From NCBI RefSeq assembly GCF_001652725.1, contig NZ_LWHJ01000011.1:868001-932000 (forward strand): 64,000 nt of DNA, in the 5' to 3' direction. Below, one piece after another: positions 56,697 to 64,000 of the stretch. A program made the position numbers and the translations under genes. Each line of letters starts with the position of its first letter. Positions within the stretch are counted from its first letter, which is position 1. The notes under the pieces are model-generated. The model was given only the letters and a program-made list of their open reading frames with translations. It had not been told where the DNA came from and did no database searches. Source of the DNA: Pedobacter psychrophilus. GTDB lineage: Bacteria > Bacteroidota > Bacteroidia > Sphingobacteriales > Sphingobacteriaceae.

Positions 56697-57986
56697 TCAT
56701 TCCGATTTAAAATTTAAATTAAGTTCTTCTTGCCTTATAGAAAGCTGTTTATAAGCATTTTCACTCATAATAATTCCATTATCTACAATAACACCAATGG
56801 CTAAAGCAATACCGGTTAACGACATGATATTTGAGCTGATACCAAAAGCATTTAGTAAAATAAAACTTGCTGCAATGGTGATAGGGATTTGAATGATGAT
56901 ACTAATTGCGCTTCGCCAGTGTAAAAGAAAAATGAAAACAATAATAGAAACCACCACCATTTCTTCAATCAAAGTGTTTTTGATGCTATTGATAGATTCT
57001 TTAATCAATTTACCACGGTCATAAACTATATTAAATTTCATACTTGCTGGTAAACCTTTAGCAACTTCATCCATTTTTAGTTTAACACGATTGATCACTT
57101 CATCTGCATTTTCACCTGTCCTCATTACTACAATTCCTCCAACGGCTTCTCCGTTCCCATTCAAATCAAAAATACCTAGCCTTGCTTCTCCCGCCATTTG
57201 AACTTGAGAAACGTCTTTAATTCTTACAGGGATTGAGTTTTTAGTTTCTATAGCAATGTTTTCAATTTCTTGGATAGATTTCAGATAGCCAGAAGTTTTA
57301 ATGATGTAACCCATGTCACTGAGTTCAAATTTTCGTCCACCAGCTTCATTATTATTACTATTAACTGCATCCATTACTTCCTTAATGCCAACTTTATAAT
57401 AATTCAATTTATTTGGGTCGATGGTGATTTGATACTGTTTTTGAAAACCTCCAAAAGAAGCAATCTCACTTACACCTTCCACATTTTGAAGCGCAAATTT
57501 TACATACCAATCCTGGGTTGCTCTTTGCTCTCCTAAATCCATTCCGTCTGTTTCTAAAGTGTACCATAAAACATGGCCAACTCCAGTTCCATCTGGCCCA
57601 AGTGTTGGTGTAATTCCATTTGGCAAACTTGCGTTAACAGTACTTAGTTTTTCTAAAACCCGTGATCTAGCCCAGTAAGTGTCTACACCATCTTTAAAAA
57701 TGATATATATAAAACTCATCCCAAACATAGAATTTGCCCTTACGTATTTAACATTAGGAATGCCTTGTAAACCAGTTACTAAAGGATAAGTAACTTGATC
57801 TTCAATTATTTGAGGGCTACGACCTTGCCATTCTGTAAAAACAATCACTTGATTCTCTGATAAATCAGGAATAGCATCAATTTTATTGTTTTGGATTGCA
57901 AATATGCCAAATCCGAAAATTATGGCTGCCAGTAGCAATACAACAAATCTATTGCGGAGTGAAACCGAAATTAGTTTCTCAATCAT
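56697..57986 (-). CDS. CusA/CzcA-type RND pump, N-terminal part (split reading frame)
   Basis: A 429-residue frame covering helix 1 (RFVVLLLAAIIFGFGIFAIQ), the first porter region (DLSENQVIVFTEWQGRSPQI), and helices 2-4 (VVVSIIVFIFLLHWRSAISI; AIGVIVDNGIIMSENAYK). Normal CusA is one polypeptide of about 1040 residues. Here a TGA at 56697-56699 ends the frame in the variable loop after helix 4, and the rest continues one frame over from an ATG at 56695 (TGATATG). It is either a frameshift or a two-subunit pump. Both halves keep conserved residues. Confidence 0.85.
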   Translation of the reverse strand: MIEKLISVSLRNRFVVLLLAAIIFGFGIFAIQNNKIDAIPDLSENQVIVFTEWQGRSPQIIEDQVTYPLVTGLQGIPNVKYVRANSMFGMSFIYIIFKDGVDTYWARSRVLEKLSTVNASLPNGITPTLGPDGTGVGHVLWYTLETDGMDLGEQRATQDWYVKFALQNVEGVSEIASFGGFQKQYQITIDPNKLNYYKVGIKEVMDAVNSNNNEAGGRKFELSDMGYIIKTSGYLKSIQEIENIAIETKNSIPVRIKDVSQVQMAGEARLGIFDLNGNGEAVGGIVVMRTGENADEVINRVKLKMDEVAKGLPASMKFNIVYDRGKLIKESINSIKNTLIEEMVVVSIIVFIFLLHWRSAISIIIQIPITIAASFILLNAFGISSNIMSLTGIALAIGVIVDNGIIMSENAYKQLSIRQEELNLNFKSE

Positions 57987-58058
57987 GAAAAAATTATTAA
58001 ATAGGATTTTAATCAGCTTAAAGCCGATGATTAATTAGAGATTGGGGAATATAAAATT

Positions 58059-58493
58059 CTAATTACGGAAATTTTGAAGAAGGATGTAGAGCCCTTCTTT
58101 AAGTATGGGAAAAATTGATATTTCTGTATCTTCTTTTTCATTAGCATCATCATTTGAAAAAGAAAAAAGAGAGGTAAAGTAAGTGCTTACAAAAGAAAAA
58201 GTTTTAACAAAAGCATTGTTTTCATTATCTTTTTTAACAGTTGTTTTGTTATCAGTTTTGGTTATGACCTTATGATTTTGACAGCAAAGGTCTTTTTTAC
58301 CCATGCTCTTGTCACAATCTTTTGAAGCTGATTTATTTGAGGTTTGACTCATCATGCAGTTAGCATGATTATTTTGAAGACTTACATTAGCTAATTTTCC
58401 TGCACAGTAATGTAAATTAACCGTCAATCCGGATGATGTGATGAACACCATTGCAGAAAGTAAGATTATTAAACTGTGTCTCAAAAATTTCAC
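58059..58493 (-). CDS. HYC_CC_PP-type small secreted protein
   Basis: A 144-residue predicted secreted protein with a GTG start at 58493. The longer TTG frame (58529) would overlap the promoter. A signal peptide (about 1-22) precedes the family markers HYCAGKL and, later, CCQNHK. It ends in a short hydrophobic segment. Such HYC...CC proteins are Bacteroidota-specific, of unknown function, and often near metal-efflux genes. A good promoter lies 4 bp upstream, suggesting a leaderless mRNA or a later start. It is the first gene of the island. Confidence 0.75.
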   Translation of the reverse strand: MKFLRHSLIILLSAMVFITSSGLTVNLHYCAGKLANVSLQNNHANCMMSQTSNKSASKDCDKSMGKKDLCCQNHKVITKTDNKTTVKKDNENNAFVKTFSFVSTYFTSLFSFSNDDANEKEDTEISIFPILKEGLYILLQNFRN

Positions 58494-58497
58494 GAAG

Positions 58498-58529
58498 CAA
58501 AAATAATACAATTTAATTGAAAATGACAA
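58498..58529 (-). promoter_or_regulatory. Bacteroidota-type promoter at the head of the metal-efflux island
   Basis: On the minus strand TTG (58527-58529) is followed by a 21-bp spacer and TATTTTTG (58498-58505), a good match to TTTG-N19-21-TAnnTTTG. It is 4 bp before the GTG at 58493, so the mRNA may be leaderless. It could drive the whole HYC-CusA-TolC-CusB set. Confidence 0.65.
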
Positions 58530-58672
58530 CTTCTTTTTGTGTGAATTAAAAATTTTAAGATTTAATATTTATTGAGATTGAAGTGATTCCCTAATTTTAT
58601 TAGCCAACACAATATTATTGTAATAAAAAAGTTACATTAATAAAATATTCTAACCTTTTAAAAATCAAAGCT

Positions 58673-59182
58673 ATGGCAGAATTAAACACCTCCGAAAAAT
58701 CCTCATCAAAAACAAAAAAAATGAGCAAAAAAGTAGATTTAACCGCAATGGTAGATTTAGCTTTTTTATTAATTACTTTTTTTATGCTTACCACTACTTT
58801 ATCAAAACCAACAGCAATGAATATCATTATGCCATTTGGTGATGAACCTAGTCCGGTAAAATTATCTAATACTTTAACACTATGTTTAGGTGCGAATAAT
58901 AAGTTAGCATGGTACAGTGGCACTAATGAAAACCCGGATAATTTTGACGTTACCAATTTTGACAAAAACGGCATTAGAAGTGTTTTAATTAATCGTTCTA
59001 AAAATATTTTACAGCAAACAGGTAAAAATTTAATGGTTTTGGTAAAGCCTTCAAATCATTCTCAGTATAAAAATCTGGTAGATATTATTGACGAATTGAA
59101 TATCACAAAAATACCATCTTATGCTATTGTGGATATTACCAAAGAAGATATCTCCCGTTTGGAGAAAAAAGGCATTTATTGA
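58673..59182 (+). CDS. Biopolymer transport protein ExbD-like
   Basis: A 169-residue protein with one membrane helix (about 24-42, KKVDLTAMVDLAFLLITFFM) containing the key Asp of MVDLAFLLITFFML. It has a periplasmic C-terminal domain (about 45-165). ExbD and ExbB form the proton-driven motor for TonB. Neither exbB nor tonB is nearby, and the N-terminus is Ser/Lys-rich (NTSEKSSSKTKKMSKK). It may pair with a motor elsewhere or be part of a gliding-type system. It precedes a 14-bp inverted repeat at the proB start. Confidence 0.88.
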   Translation: MAELNTSEKSSSKTKKMSKKVDLTAMVDLAFLLITFFMLTTTLSKPTAMNIIMPFGDEPSPVKLSNTLTLCLGANNKLAWYSGTNENPDNFDVTNFDKNGIRSVLINRSKNILQQTGKNLMVLVKPSNHSQYKNLVDIIDELNITKIPSYAIVDITKEDISRLEKKGIY

Positions 59183-59200
59183 TAAAAACACTAATATATT

Positions 59201-59242
59201 TAATATTTAAGCCTGAGATTTATAATTTAGGCTTAAATATTA
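59201..59242 (+). repeat. 14-bp perfect inverted repeat abutting the proB start codon
   Basis: TAATATTTAAGCCT (59201-59214) and its exact complement (59229-59242) enclose a 14-nt loop; the right arm ends 1 nt before the proB ATG at 59244. No T-run follows on the plus strand, so it is not a clear terminator for exbD. In mRNA the stem would cover the proB translation start; in DNA it could be an operator. Confidence 0.75.
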
Positions 59243-59243
59243 C

Positions 59244-60281
59244 ATGTTGAAAAAGCCAATCCTCGTTATAAAATTCGGTTCTGCATCTATTACCAACGCT
59301 AATCAAGAATTAGATGAAGATGTGATTGCAATCATTGCCAAACAAGTTTCTTCTTTAAGCAAAATTTATAATATTGTTTTGGTGTCTTCCGGAGCTGTAG
59401 CTGCAGGTAAAAAAAACCTAAAAAATTATAAGGGAACCTTAAGTGAGAAAAAAGCTGCAGCAGCAGTTGGTAACCCGCTTTTACTTCAAAAATATAGTCA
59501 GTATTTTGCCCCTTATGGTGTTTTTATAGCCCAAAGCTTGTGCGAGCGACATCACTTTTCTAATAGAAATCAATTTCTACAGTTAAAAAAAACTTATGAA
59601 GAGCTTTGGAAAAGTAACATTATTCCTATCGCAAATGAAAATGACGTAGTTAGTAATTTAGAGCTAAAATTTTCTGATAATGATGAATTGGCAACATTAA
59701 TTGCGGTTGGTTTTGGAGCTGACATGATTTTATATTGCACTTCTGTTCCAGGTGTTTTTGATGCAGATGGAAAGGTAATTGAAGAAATTAAATTGATTGA
59801 TAAACAAGCTCTATCATTGGCAAAGAAAGAAAAATCTAGCGTGGGTTTAGGCGGAATGACTTCTAAATTAACATTTGCAAGATTGGCCACTCAAATGGGT
59901 ATTAAGGCTGTCATTTTTGGTATTAAGAATGAAAATTCTATTTTAAACGCCGTTAGGGGACAAACCGGTACGATATGCCATGCCCAAAAAAGCGATATAT
60001 CTGCAAGAAATAAATGGTTGGCGAGTGGTAGTTTAATTAAAGGTAAACTACAGATTGATGAAGGCGCAGTAAAAGCTTTAATAAACAGACATAGTTTATT
60101 AGCAGTTGGTGTAAGCAAAATTATAACCGATTTTGATGCCGGAGAAGTGATAGAAATCTTAGATGCTGATAAAGTGGTAATTGCTGTCGCAAAAAGTAAA
60201 ATCGACTCGGTAATTTTAAAACAGGCAGAAAGTAAACAAAATTTAGAGATTGCTCATGCTGATGATATTGTATTGATTTAA
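59244..60281 (+). CDS. proB: Glutamate 5-kinase
   Basis: A 345-residue enzyme: amino-acid kinase domain about 1-240 (VIKFGSASITN; VLVSSGAVAAGKKNL; IPIANENDVV; GLGGMTSKLTFARLATQMG) and a C-terminal PUA domain about 255-340 (GSLIKGKLQIDEGAVKAL; HSLLAVGVSKI). It phosphorylates glutamate in the first step of proline synthesis. The PUA domain helps feedback inhibition by proline. proA begins 1 bp after its stop, so the two form one operon. The start is covered by an inverted repeat. Confidence 0.95.
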   Translation: MLKKPILVIKFGSASITNANQELDEDVIAIIAKQVSSLSKIYNIVLVSSGAVAAGKKNLKNYKGTLSEKKAAAAVGNPLLLQKYSQYFAPYGVFIAQSLCERHHFSNRNQFLQLKKTYEELWKSNIIPIANENDVVSNLELKFSDNDELATLIAVGFGADMILYCTSVPGVFDADGKVIEEIKLIDKQALSLAKKEKSSVGLGGMTSKLTFARLATQMGIKAVIFGIKNENSILNAVRGQTGTICHAQKSDISARNKWLASGSLIKGKLQIDEGAVKALINRHSLLAVGVSKIITDFDAGEVIEILDADKVVIAVAKSKIDSVILKQAESKQNLEIAHADDIVLI

Positions 60282-60282
60282 A

Positions 60283-61530
60283 ATGGAAAACATTACCCAA
60301 TTATTAATTGACGCTTCTGGCGCAACATCGCAAATAAGAAGTTTATCGGCTGAAAAAAAGCAGCAAGTTTTAGAGCAATTGGCTTTAAGATTAGAAGAAA
60401 ATATTGCTATCATCATCATAGAAAATAAGAAAGATTTAGATAGAATGGATGATGATGATCCTAAAAAAGATCGTTTACTTTTAAATGAAGAGAGGATTTT
60501 AGAATTAGCTGCTAGCGTTAGGGAGGTTGCTGTTTTAGAGGATCCTACCAATAAAGTTATATCAGAAAAAACTTTAGCTAATGGATTGTTTATCCAAAAG
60601 AAATCTGTTGCATTAGGCGTTGTTGGCGTTATTTATGAAGCAAGACCTAACGTTACCGTAGATGTTGCTGCGCTGTGTATCCGTTCTGGAAATGTATGTG
60701 TTTTGCGTGGTGGTTCTGATGCAGATGATACTAACAAAATTTTAGTGGGCATCATTCAGGAAACGCTTGTTCAATTTGGCTTAAATAAAAACATTGTCCA
60801 ACTTTTACCAATAGACAGAAAATTTGTAGAGGAATTGCTTACCGCAGATAAATATGTAGATATCTTGATTCCTCGAGGCTCTCAATCTCTGATAGATTTT
60901 GTGCGTAAAAACGCAAAAGTGCCCGTAATTGAAACTGGTGCTGGTGTTTGCCATACTTATGTGGAAAGTTCTGCAAATCTGGAAGATGCTGCAAAAATCA
61001 TAAGAAACGCTAAAGTAACTCGTCCTTCGGTTTGTAATGCCTTGGACACGGTATTGATCGATCAATCTATCGCTGAGGATTTTATCCCGATGATGGCTAA
61101 GCTTTTAAAAGAAGACCAAGTAGAGATTTTTGCTGATGATGTATCTTATCAACTATTAAAAAAAATAGACTATCCTTTAATTAATAAAGCTGAGGAAGAA
61201 GATTTTGGACGTGAGTTTTTATCTCTAAAATGTTCAGTTAAAATAGTTAATGGAATTGATGAAGCCTTATCCCATATCAAAAAATATTCCTCTAAACATT
61301 CTGAAGCCATTGTTTGTGAAAATGCTTTTAAAATTGAAAGGTTTTTAAACGAAGTTGATGCTGCTGCCGTTTACGCTAACGCATCTACTCGTTTTACGGA
61401 TGGCGGTGTTTTTGGATTGGGTGCAGAAATAGGGATTTCTACTCAAAAGCTTCATGCCCGCGGGCCTTTTGCATTAGAAAAATTAGTAACCGAAAAGTGG
61501 ATTGTAAAAGGTAACGGACAAGTGAGGTAG
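60283..61530 (+). CDS. proA: Glutamate-5-semialdehyde dehydrogenase
   Basis: A 415-residue enzyme of the aldehyde dehydrogenase superfamily. Cofactor and active-site regions are visible: GVVGVIYEARPNVTVDVAAL and the catalytic Cys region RPSVCNALDTVLI at about 255. The C-terminus has DAAAVYANASTRFTDGGVFG. It reduces glutamyl-5-phosphate to the semialdehyde, the second proline step. Its ATG is 1 bp after proB. Length is normal. Confidence 0.96.
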   Translation: MENITQLLIDASGATSQIRSLSAEKKQQVLEQLALRLEENIAIIIIENKKDLDRMDDDDPKKDRLLLNEERILELAASVREVAVLEDPTNKVISEKTLANGLFIQKKSVALGVVGVIYEARPNVTVDVAALCIRSGNVCVLRGGSDADDTNKILVGIIQETLVQFGLNKNIVQLLPIDRKFVEELLTADKYVDILIPRGSQSLIDFVRKNAKVPVIETGAGVCHTYVESSANLEDAAKIIRNAKVTRPSVCNALDTVLIDQSIAEDFIPMMAKLLKEDQVEIFADDVSYQLLKKIDYPLINKAEEEDFGREFLSLKCSVKIVNGIDEALSHIKKYSSKHSEAIVCENAFKIERFLNEVDAAAVYANASTRFTDGGVFGLGAEIGISTQKLHARGPFALEKLVTEKWIVKGNGQVR

Positions 61531-61761
61531 TAAAACTTATCTTTCTTAACTAGATTTTACAATATATAACCAAATGTGTTTCCACCCATAAAACTAATTA
61601 ATATACTTTCAAAGATCATCAAAAAGTGATTGAGGTTAGTAAATTTATAGTTTTACATCATCTAAATTTCCATTTGATTTAGTGAAATTGAATGCGTTAA
61701 GCCCAAAGTTATTTTCAAAAAAAAATAATTAGAAAAGCTTTTTAATCGCATTTAATTAAAA

Positions 61762-63384
61762 ATGGTCATGAACAATTTCCCCATAAAATATTTTCTTGTT
61801 TTGGTATTGGCAGGTATGGCATTATACAGTTGCGGCCAACCATACAAGTCTGATGAAATATTAACTAAGAATGCCCAATTATGGGATGAAAGTATTAAAG
61901 GAAGCTTTGTAGAAAACAGTAAACTGATAATTGATAGTACAGAAATCATCGACTTTTTTAAACATTATTCTCAATTAAAAACAGTTGAAAAGGATGTTTT
62001 AAGCTTTTATAGCAGCCGAGATTACGCCTATGCTTGGTTTGATAATGGAAAGCCGATAGAACAGGCTGGAAATCTTTTTAATAGGATCATTAACTTAGAG
62101 AGTGAGGGCATTTATAGTAAAGTTCCTTATCAGGATAAATTAGATTCTTTGTTTAATTTATCAGGAACAGAAACAAAACCCAGTATCTTATTAGAATTGA
62201 TGCTTACCGCAGATTATTTTATATTTTCAAAATTAAGTTGGGAAGGTATGGATCAATCGGTAAGTGAATCTTTAAAATGGCATTTGCCCCGTAAAAAAGT
62301 AAATTATGAACAGTATTTGGATAGCATTTTAGATAATCATAACTCCGAAAAAACCATCAAAGAACCTGTATACAGACAATATGAATTATTAAGGGCCTTT
62401 CTTAAAAAATATAAAGTTTTAGAGCGCCAACAGTCTTGGCCAAATATTAAATTTATTAAAAACGGAACTCAGCCAGGAGATTCTTCCACAATTATTTCTT
62501 CAATTAAAAAAAGACTTTATTTATTGAATGATTTTCACGGAGACACCACCAATACGGTTTTTGATGAAAACTTATCACAATCTATAAAAATCTATCAGCA
62601 AAGAAATGGAATAAATCCAGACGGAAAGATTAATAAAGAAACCATCAATACTTTAAATATCCCATTGAAAAATCTGATTAAGCAGATTATTGTAAATATG
62701 GAACGTAACCGATGGTTGCCAATAGCTAAATATGAAGATGTTTTGGCAGTTAATATCCCCGATTTTAAATTACATGTTTTCCATTTAGATAGCTTATTAT
62801 GGAGTTGCAAAGTAGTTGTAGGAAAAACTACGAGACCTACTACGGTTTTTTATGGTGACTTAAAATATGTGGTATTTAGTCCTTATTGGAATATCCCAGA
62901 AAGTATCACTAAAAATGAAATAGTGCCGCAAATGAGGAAAAACGCAAACTATCTAAAGAACCATGCGATGGAAATTATTGGTTATAGTAACGGATTACCT
63001 ACAGTAAGACAAAAACCAGGTCCTGATAATGCTTTAGGTTTGGTAAAATTTCTTTTTCCCAACAGTTACAACATTTATTTGCATGATACACCAGCCAAAT
63101 CATTATTTGGAGAAACGTCAAGAACATTTAGTCATGGATGTATAAGAGTAGAAGAGCCTGTAAAACTTGCTAATTTCCTACTCCAATACCAAATCGATTG
63201 GACACCAGAAAAGATAAATTTAGCCATGCACAATGGTAGAGAAATTAATGTGAGCCTAACCAAAAAAGTGCCTGTTTTTATAGCCTATTTTACTGCATTT
63301 GTAGGTAAAGATCAAAAGTTAAACTTTAGAAAAGATATTTACAATTTGGATAAGCACTTAGCAGATATGTTATTATTGGATTGA
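61762..63384 (+). CDS. L,D-transpeptidase family lipoprotein (YcbB-like)
   Basis: A 540-residue protein with a signal peptide and lipobox (MALYSC, about residue 24; a second ATG lies at 61768). It has an N-terminal domain of about 250 residues, a peptidoglycan-binding domain at about 240-305 (KKRLYLLNDF; YQQRNGINPDGKINKETINT) and a YkuD catalytic domain at about 325-470 with the Cys in TFSHGCIRVEEP. This resembles YcbB/LdtD, which makes 3-3 cross-links in peptidoglycan or attaches proteins. It faces the ABC ATPase gene. Confidence 0.92.
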   Translation: MVMNNFPIKYFLVLVLAGMALYSCGQPYKSDEILTKNAQLWDESIKGSFVENSKLIIDSTEIIDFFKHYSQLKTVEKDVLSFYSSRDYAYAWFDNGKPIEQAGNLFNRIINLESEGIYSKVPYQDKLDSLFNLSGTETKPSILLELMLTADYFIFSKLSWEGMDQSVSESLKWHLPRKKVNYEQYLDSILDNHNSEKTIKEPVYRQYELLRAFLKKYKVLERQQSWPNIKFIKNGTQPGDSSTIISSIKKRLYLLNDFHGDTTNTVFDENLSQSIKIYQQRNGINPDGKINKETINTLNIPLKNLIKQIIVNMERNRWLPIAKYEDVLAVNIPDFKLHVFHLDSLLWSCKVVVGKTTRPTTVFYGDLKYVVFSPYWNIPESITKNEIVPQMRKNANYLKNHAMEIIGYSNGLPTVRQKPGPDNALGLVKFLFPNSYNIYLHDTPAKSLFGETSRTFSHGCIRVEEPVKLANFLLQYQIDWTPEKINLAMHNGREINVSLTKKVPVFIAYFTAFVGKDQKLNFRKDIYNLDKHLADMLLLD

Positions 63385-63430
63385 TCAATCGAATTATTAT
63401 TTTGAAGTAAATAAAGGGAGGCAGCTTTAT

Positions 63431-64000
63431 TTATGATAGCTCTGTTTTTATAATTTTTCCATCTTGCATCGTAATAATCCGATTTGTTTTTTTGGCGAAA
63501 TCTAAATCATGGGTAACTATCAATAAAGTTTGATGATATTCTTCAGCCAGTTCTTTAAAAATATTAAACACTACATCGCTATTATGTTTATCTAAATTTC
63601 CTGTTGGTTCGTCTCCCATAATAATCAATGGCTCGTTAATTAGTGCCCTTGCAATAGCTACTCTTTGTTTTTGCCCACCGCTTAATTGGTTAGGATATTT
63701 TAATGCCTCATTTTCTATACCTAATATTTTTAATTTTTCATAAGCATGGTGCTCTACTTCCTTGCTGGTGAGTTTTCCAAATTTAAGCCCAGGCAACATT
63801 ACATTTTGGAGGTTATTAAATTCATTTAGTAAGTAATGAAATTGAAAGACGAAACCAATTTTTTCATTTCTTACTTGAGCAAGTTCTTTGTCGTTTTTAG
63901 TTTTCATGGAGATGCCATCTAACAATAGCATTCCTTCATAGCTGGTATCCATAGTAGACAATATATAAAGCAAGGTAGATTTACCACATCCAGATTTACC
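63431..64000 (-). CDS. ABC transporter ATP-binding protein, LolD/MacB type (5' end cut by window edge)
   Basis: The frame runs from the stop at 63431 to the window edge; 189 residues are seen. The Walker A motif GKSGCGKST sits exactly at the edge, so about 35-45 N-terminal residues are missing. Also visible are the Q-loop (NEKIGFVFQFHYLLNEF), the signature LSGGQKQRVAIARALI, Walker B IIMGDEPTGNLD, and the H-loop TLLIVTHDLDFAKK. The VFQFHYLL and GNLDKHNS patterns fit LolD or MacB-type ATPases that drive lipoprotein release or efflux. The permease is outside the window. Confidence 0.92.
   Translation of the reverse strand, partial: GKSGCGKSTLLYILSTMDTSYEGMLLLDGISMKTKNDKELAQVRNEKIGFVFQFHYLLNEFNNLQNVMLPGLKFGKLTSKEVEHHAYEKLKILGIENEALKYPNQLSGGQKQRVAIARALINEPLIIMGDEPTGNLDKHNSDVVFNIFKELAEEYHQTLLIVTHDLDFAKKTNRIITMQDGKIIKTELS

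Noticed and set aside
47055-58529. Integrative element carrying the metal genes
   Set aside because: No integrase, transposase, tRNA or flanking direct repeat was seen at either end, so transfer is only a possibility.

Overview
The window comes from a low-GC member of the phylum Bacteroidota, most likely Sphingobacteriaceae and Pedobacter-like. The signs are a type IX secretion (T9SS) gliding-type C-terminal domain next to a PorP/SprF gene, Bacteroidota-only families (DUF2851, HYC_CC_PP-type protein, DUF3347), few Shine-Dalgarno sequences, and repeated matches to the Bacteroidota -7 promoter box TAnnTTTG. No rRNA, tRNA, CRISPR array, phage or transposase gene was seen. The genus is an inference.

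Layout. 1-4.9 kb holds small accessory genes on the minus strand: AraC regulator (cut by the window edge), NTF2-like protein, AhpD-like protein, Pmp3-type peptide, an orphan HsdR_N nuclease-like protein, a lipoprotein and a small membrane protein. 4.9-7 kb is rpsA. 7.2-7.6 kb is a gene-free nest of three repeat families. 7.6-10.9 kb is a redox block: type II NADH dehydrogenase, 2Fe-2S ferredoxin, ferredoxin-NADP reductase and a MarR regulator whose promoter overlaps a 33-bp palindrome. 11-16.8 kb covers rlmF and the envelope genes mlaD-like, amidase and divergent lptD. 16.8-19.8 kb has cinA and a 2-oxoacid dehydrogenase E2. 20-25.5 kb is a 1863-residue alpha-2-macroglobulin. 25.6-27.7 kb has a one-helix peptide, an NlpC/P60 hydrolase, a lutA-like gene and a membrane protein.

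27.8-31 kb is the translation operon thrS-infC-rpmI-rplT. It has a possible anticodon-mimicking hairpin before thrS and a non-AUG start for infC. 31.2-37.5 kb is a T9SS pair: a 1781-residue repeat adhesin and a PorP/SprF protein. 37.5-47 kb is housekeeping: DUF2851, PspC, ankyrin, ftsK, lolA, an MBL hydrolase, DUF2147, small membrane proteins and a UMF1-type MFS carrier.

47-58.5 kb is a one-direction copper/silver-type metal efflux island: lmo0937-type peptide, DUF3347, CopA-like ATPase, an AraC regulator with an N-terminal metal-binding-like domain, two CusB-like adaptors, TolC, a CusA-like pump split into two reading frames, and a HYC_CC_PP-type protein. Four copies of a CPMH...CP(I/V)C metal-binding module occur in three of its proteins. 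58.6-64 kb has exbD, proB-proA, an L,D-transpeptidase and an ABC ATPase cut by the window edge.

The least explained signals are non-coding. An approximately 81-103 bp dispersed element occurs three times (7.2, 12.1 and 18.1 kb) with conserved ends and a conserved central hairpin whose sequence changes while pairing is kept. Perfect inverted repeats lie just upstream of the marR and proB starts, and another lies 20 bp upstream of the NTF2-like gene.
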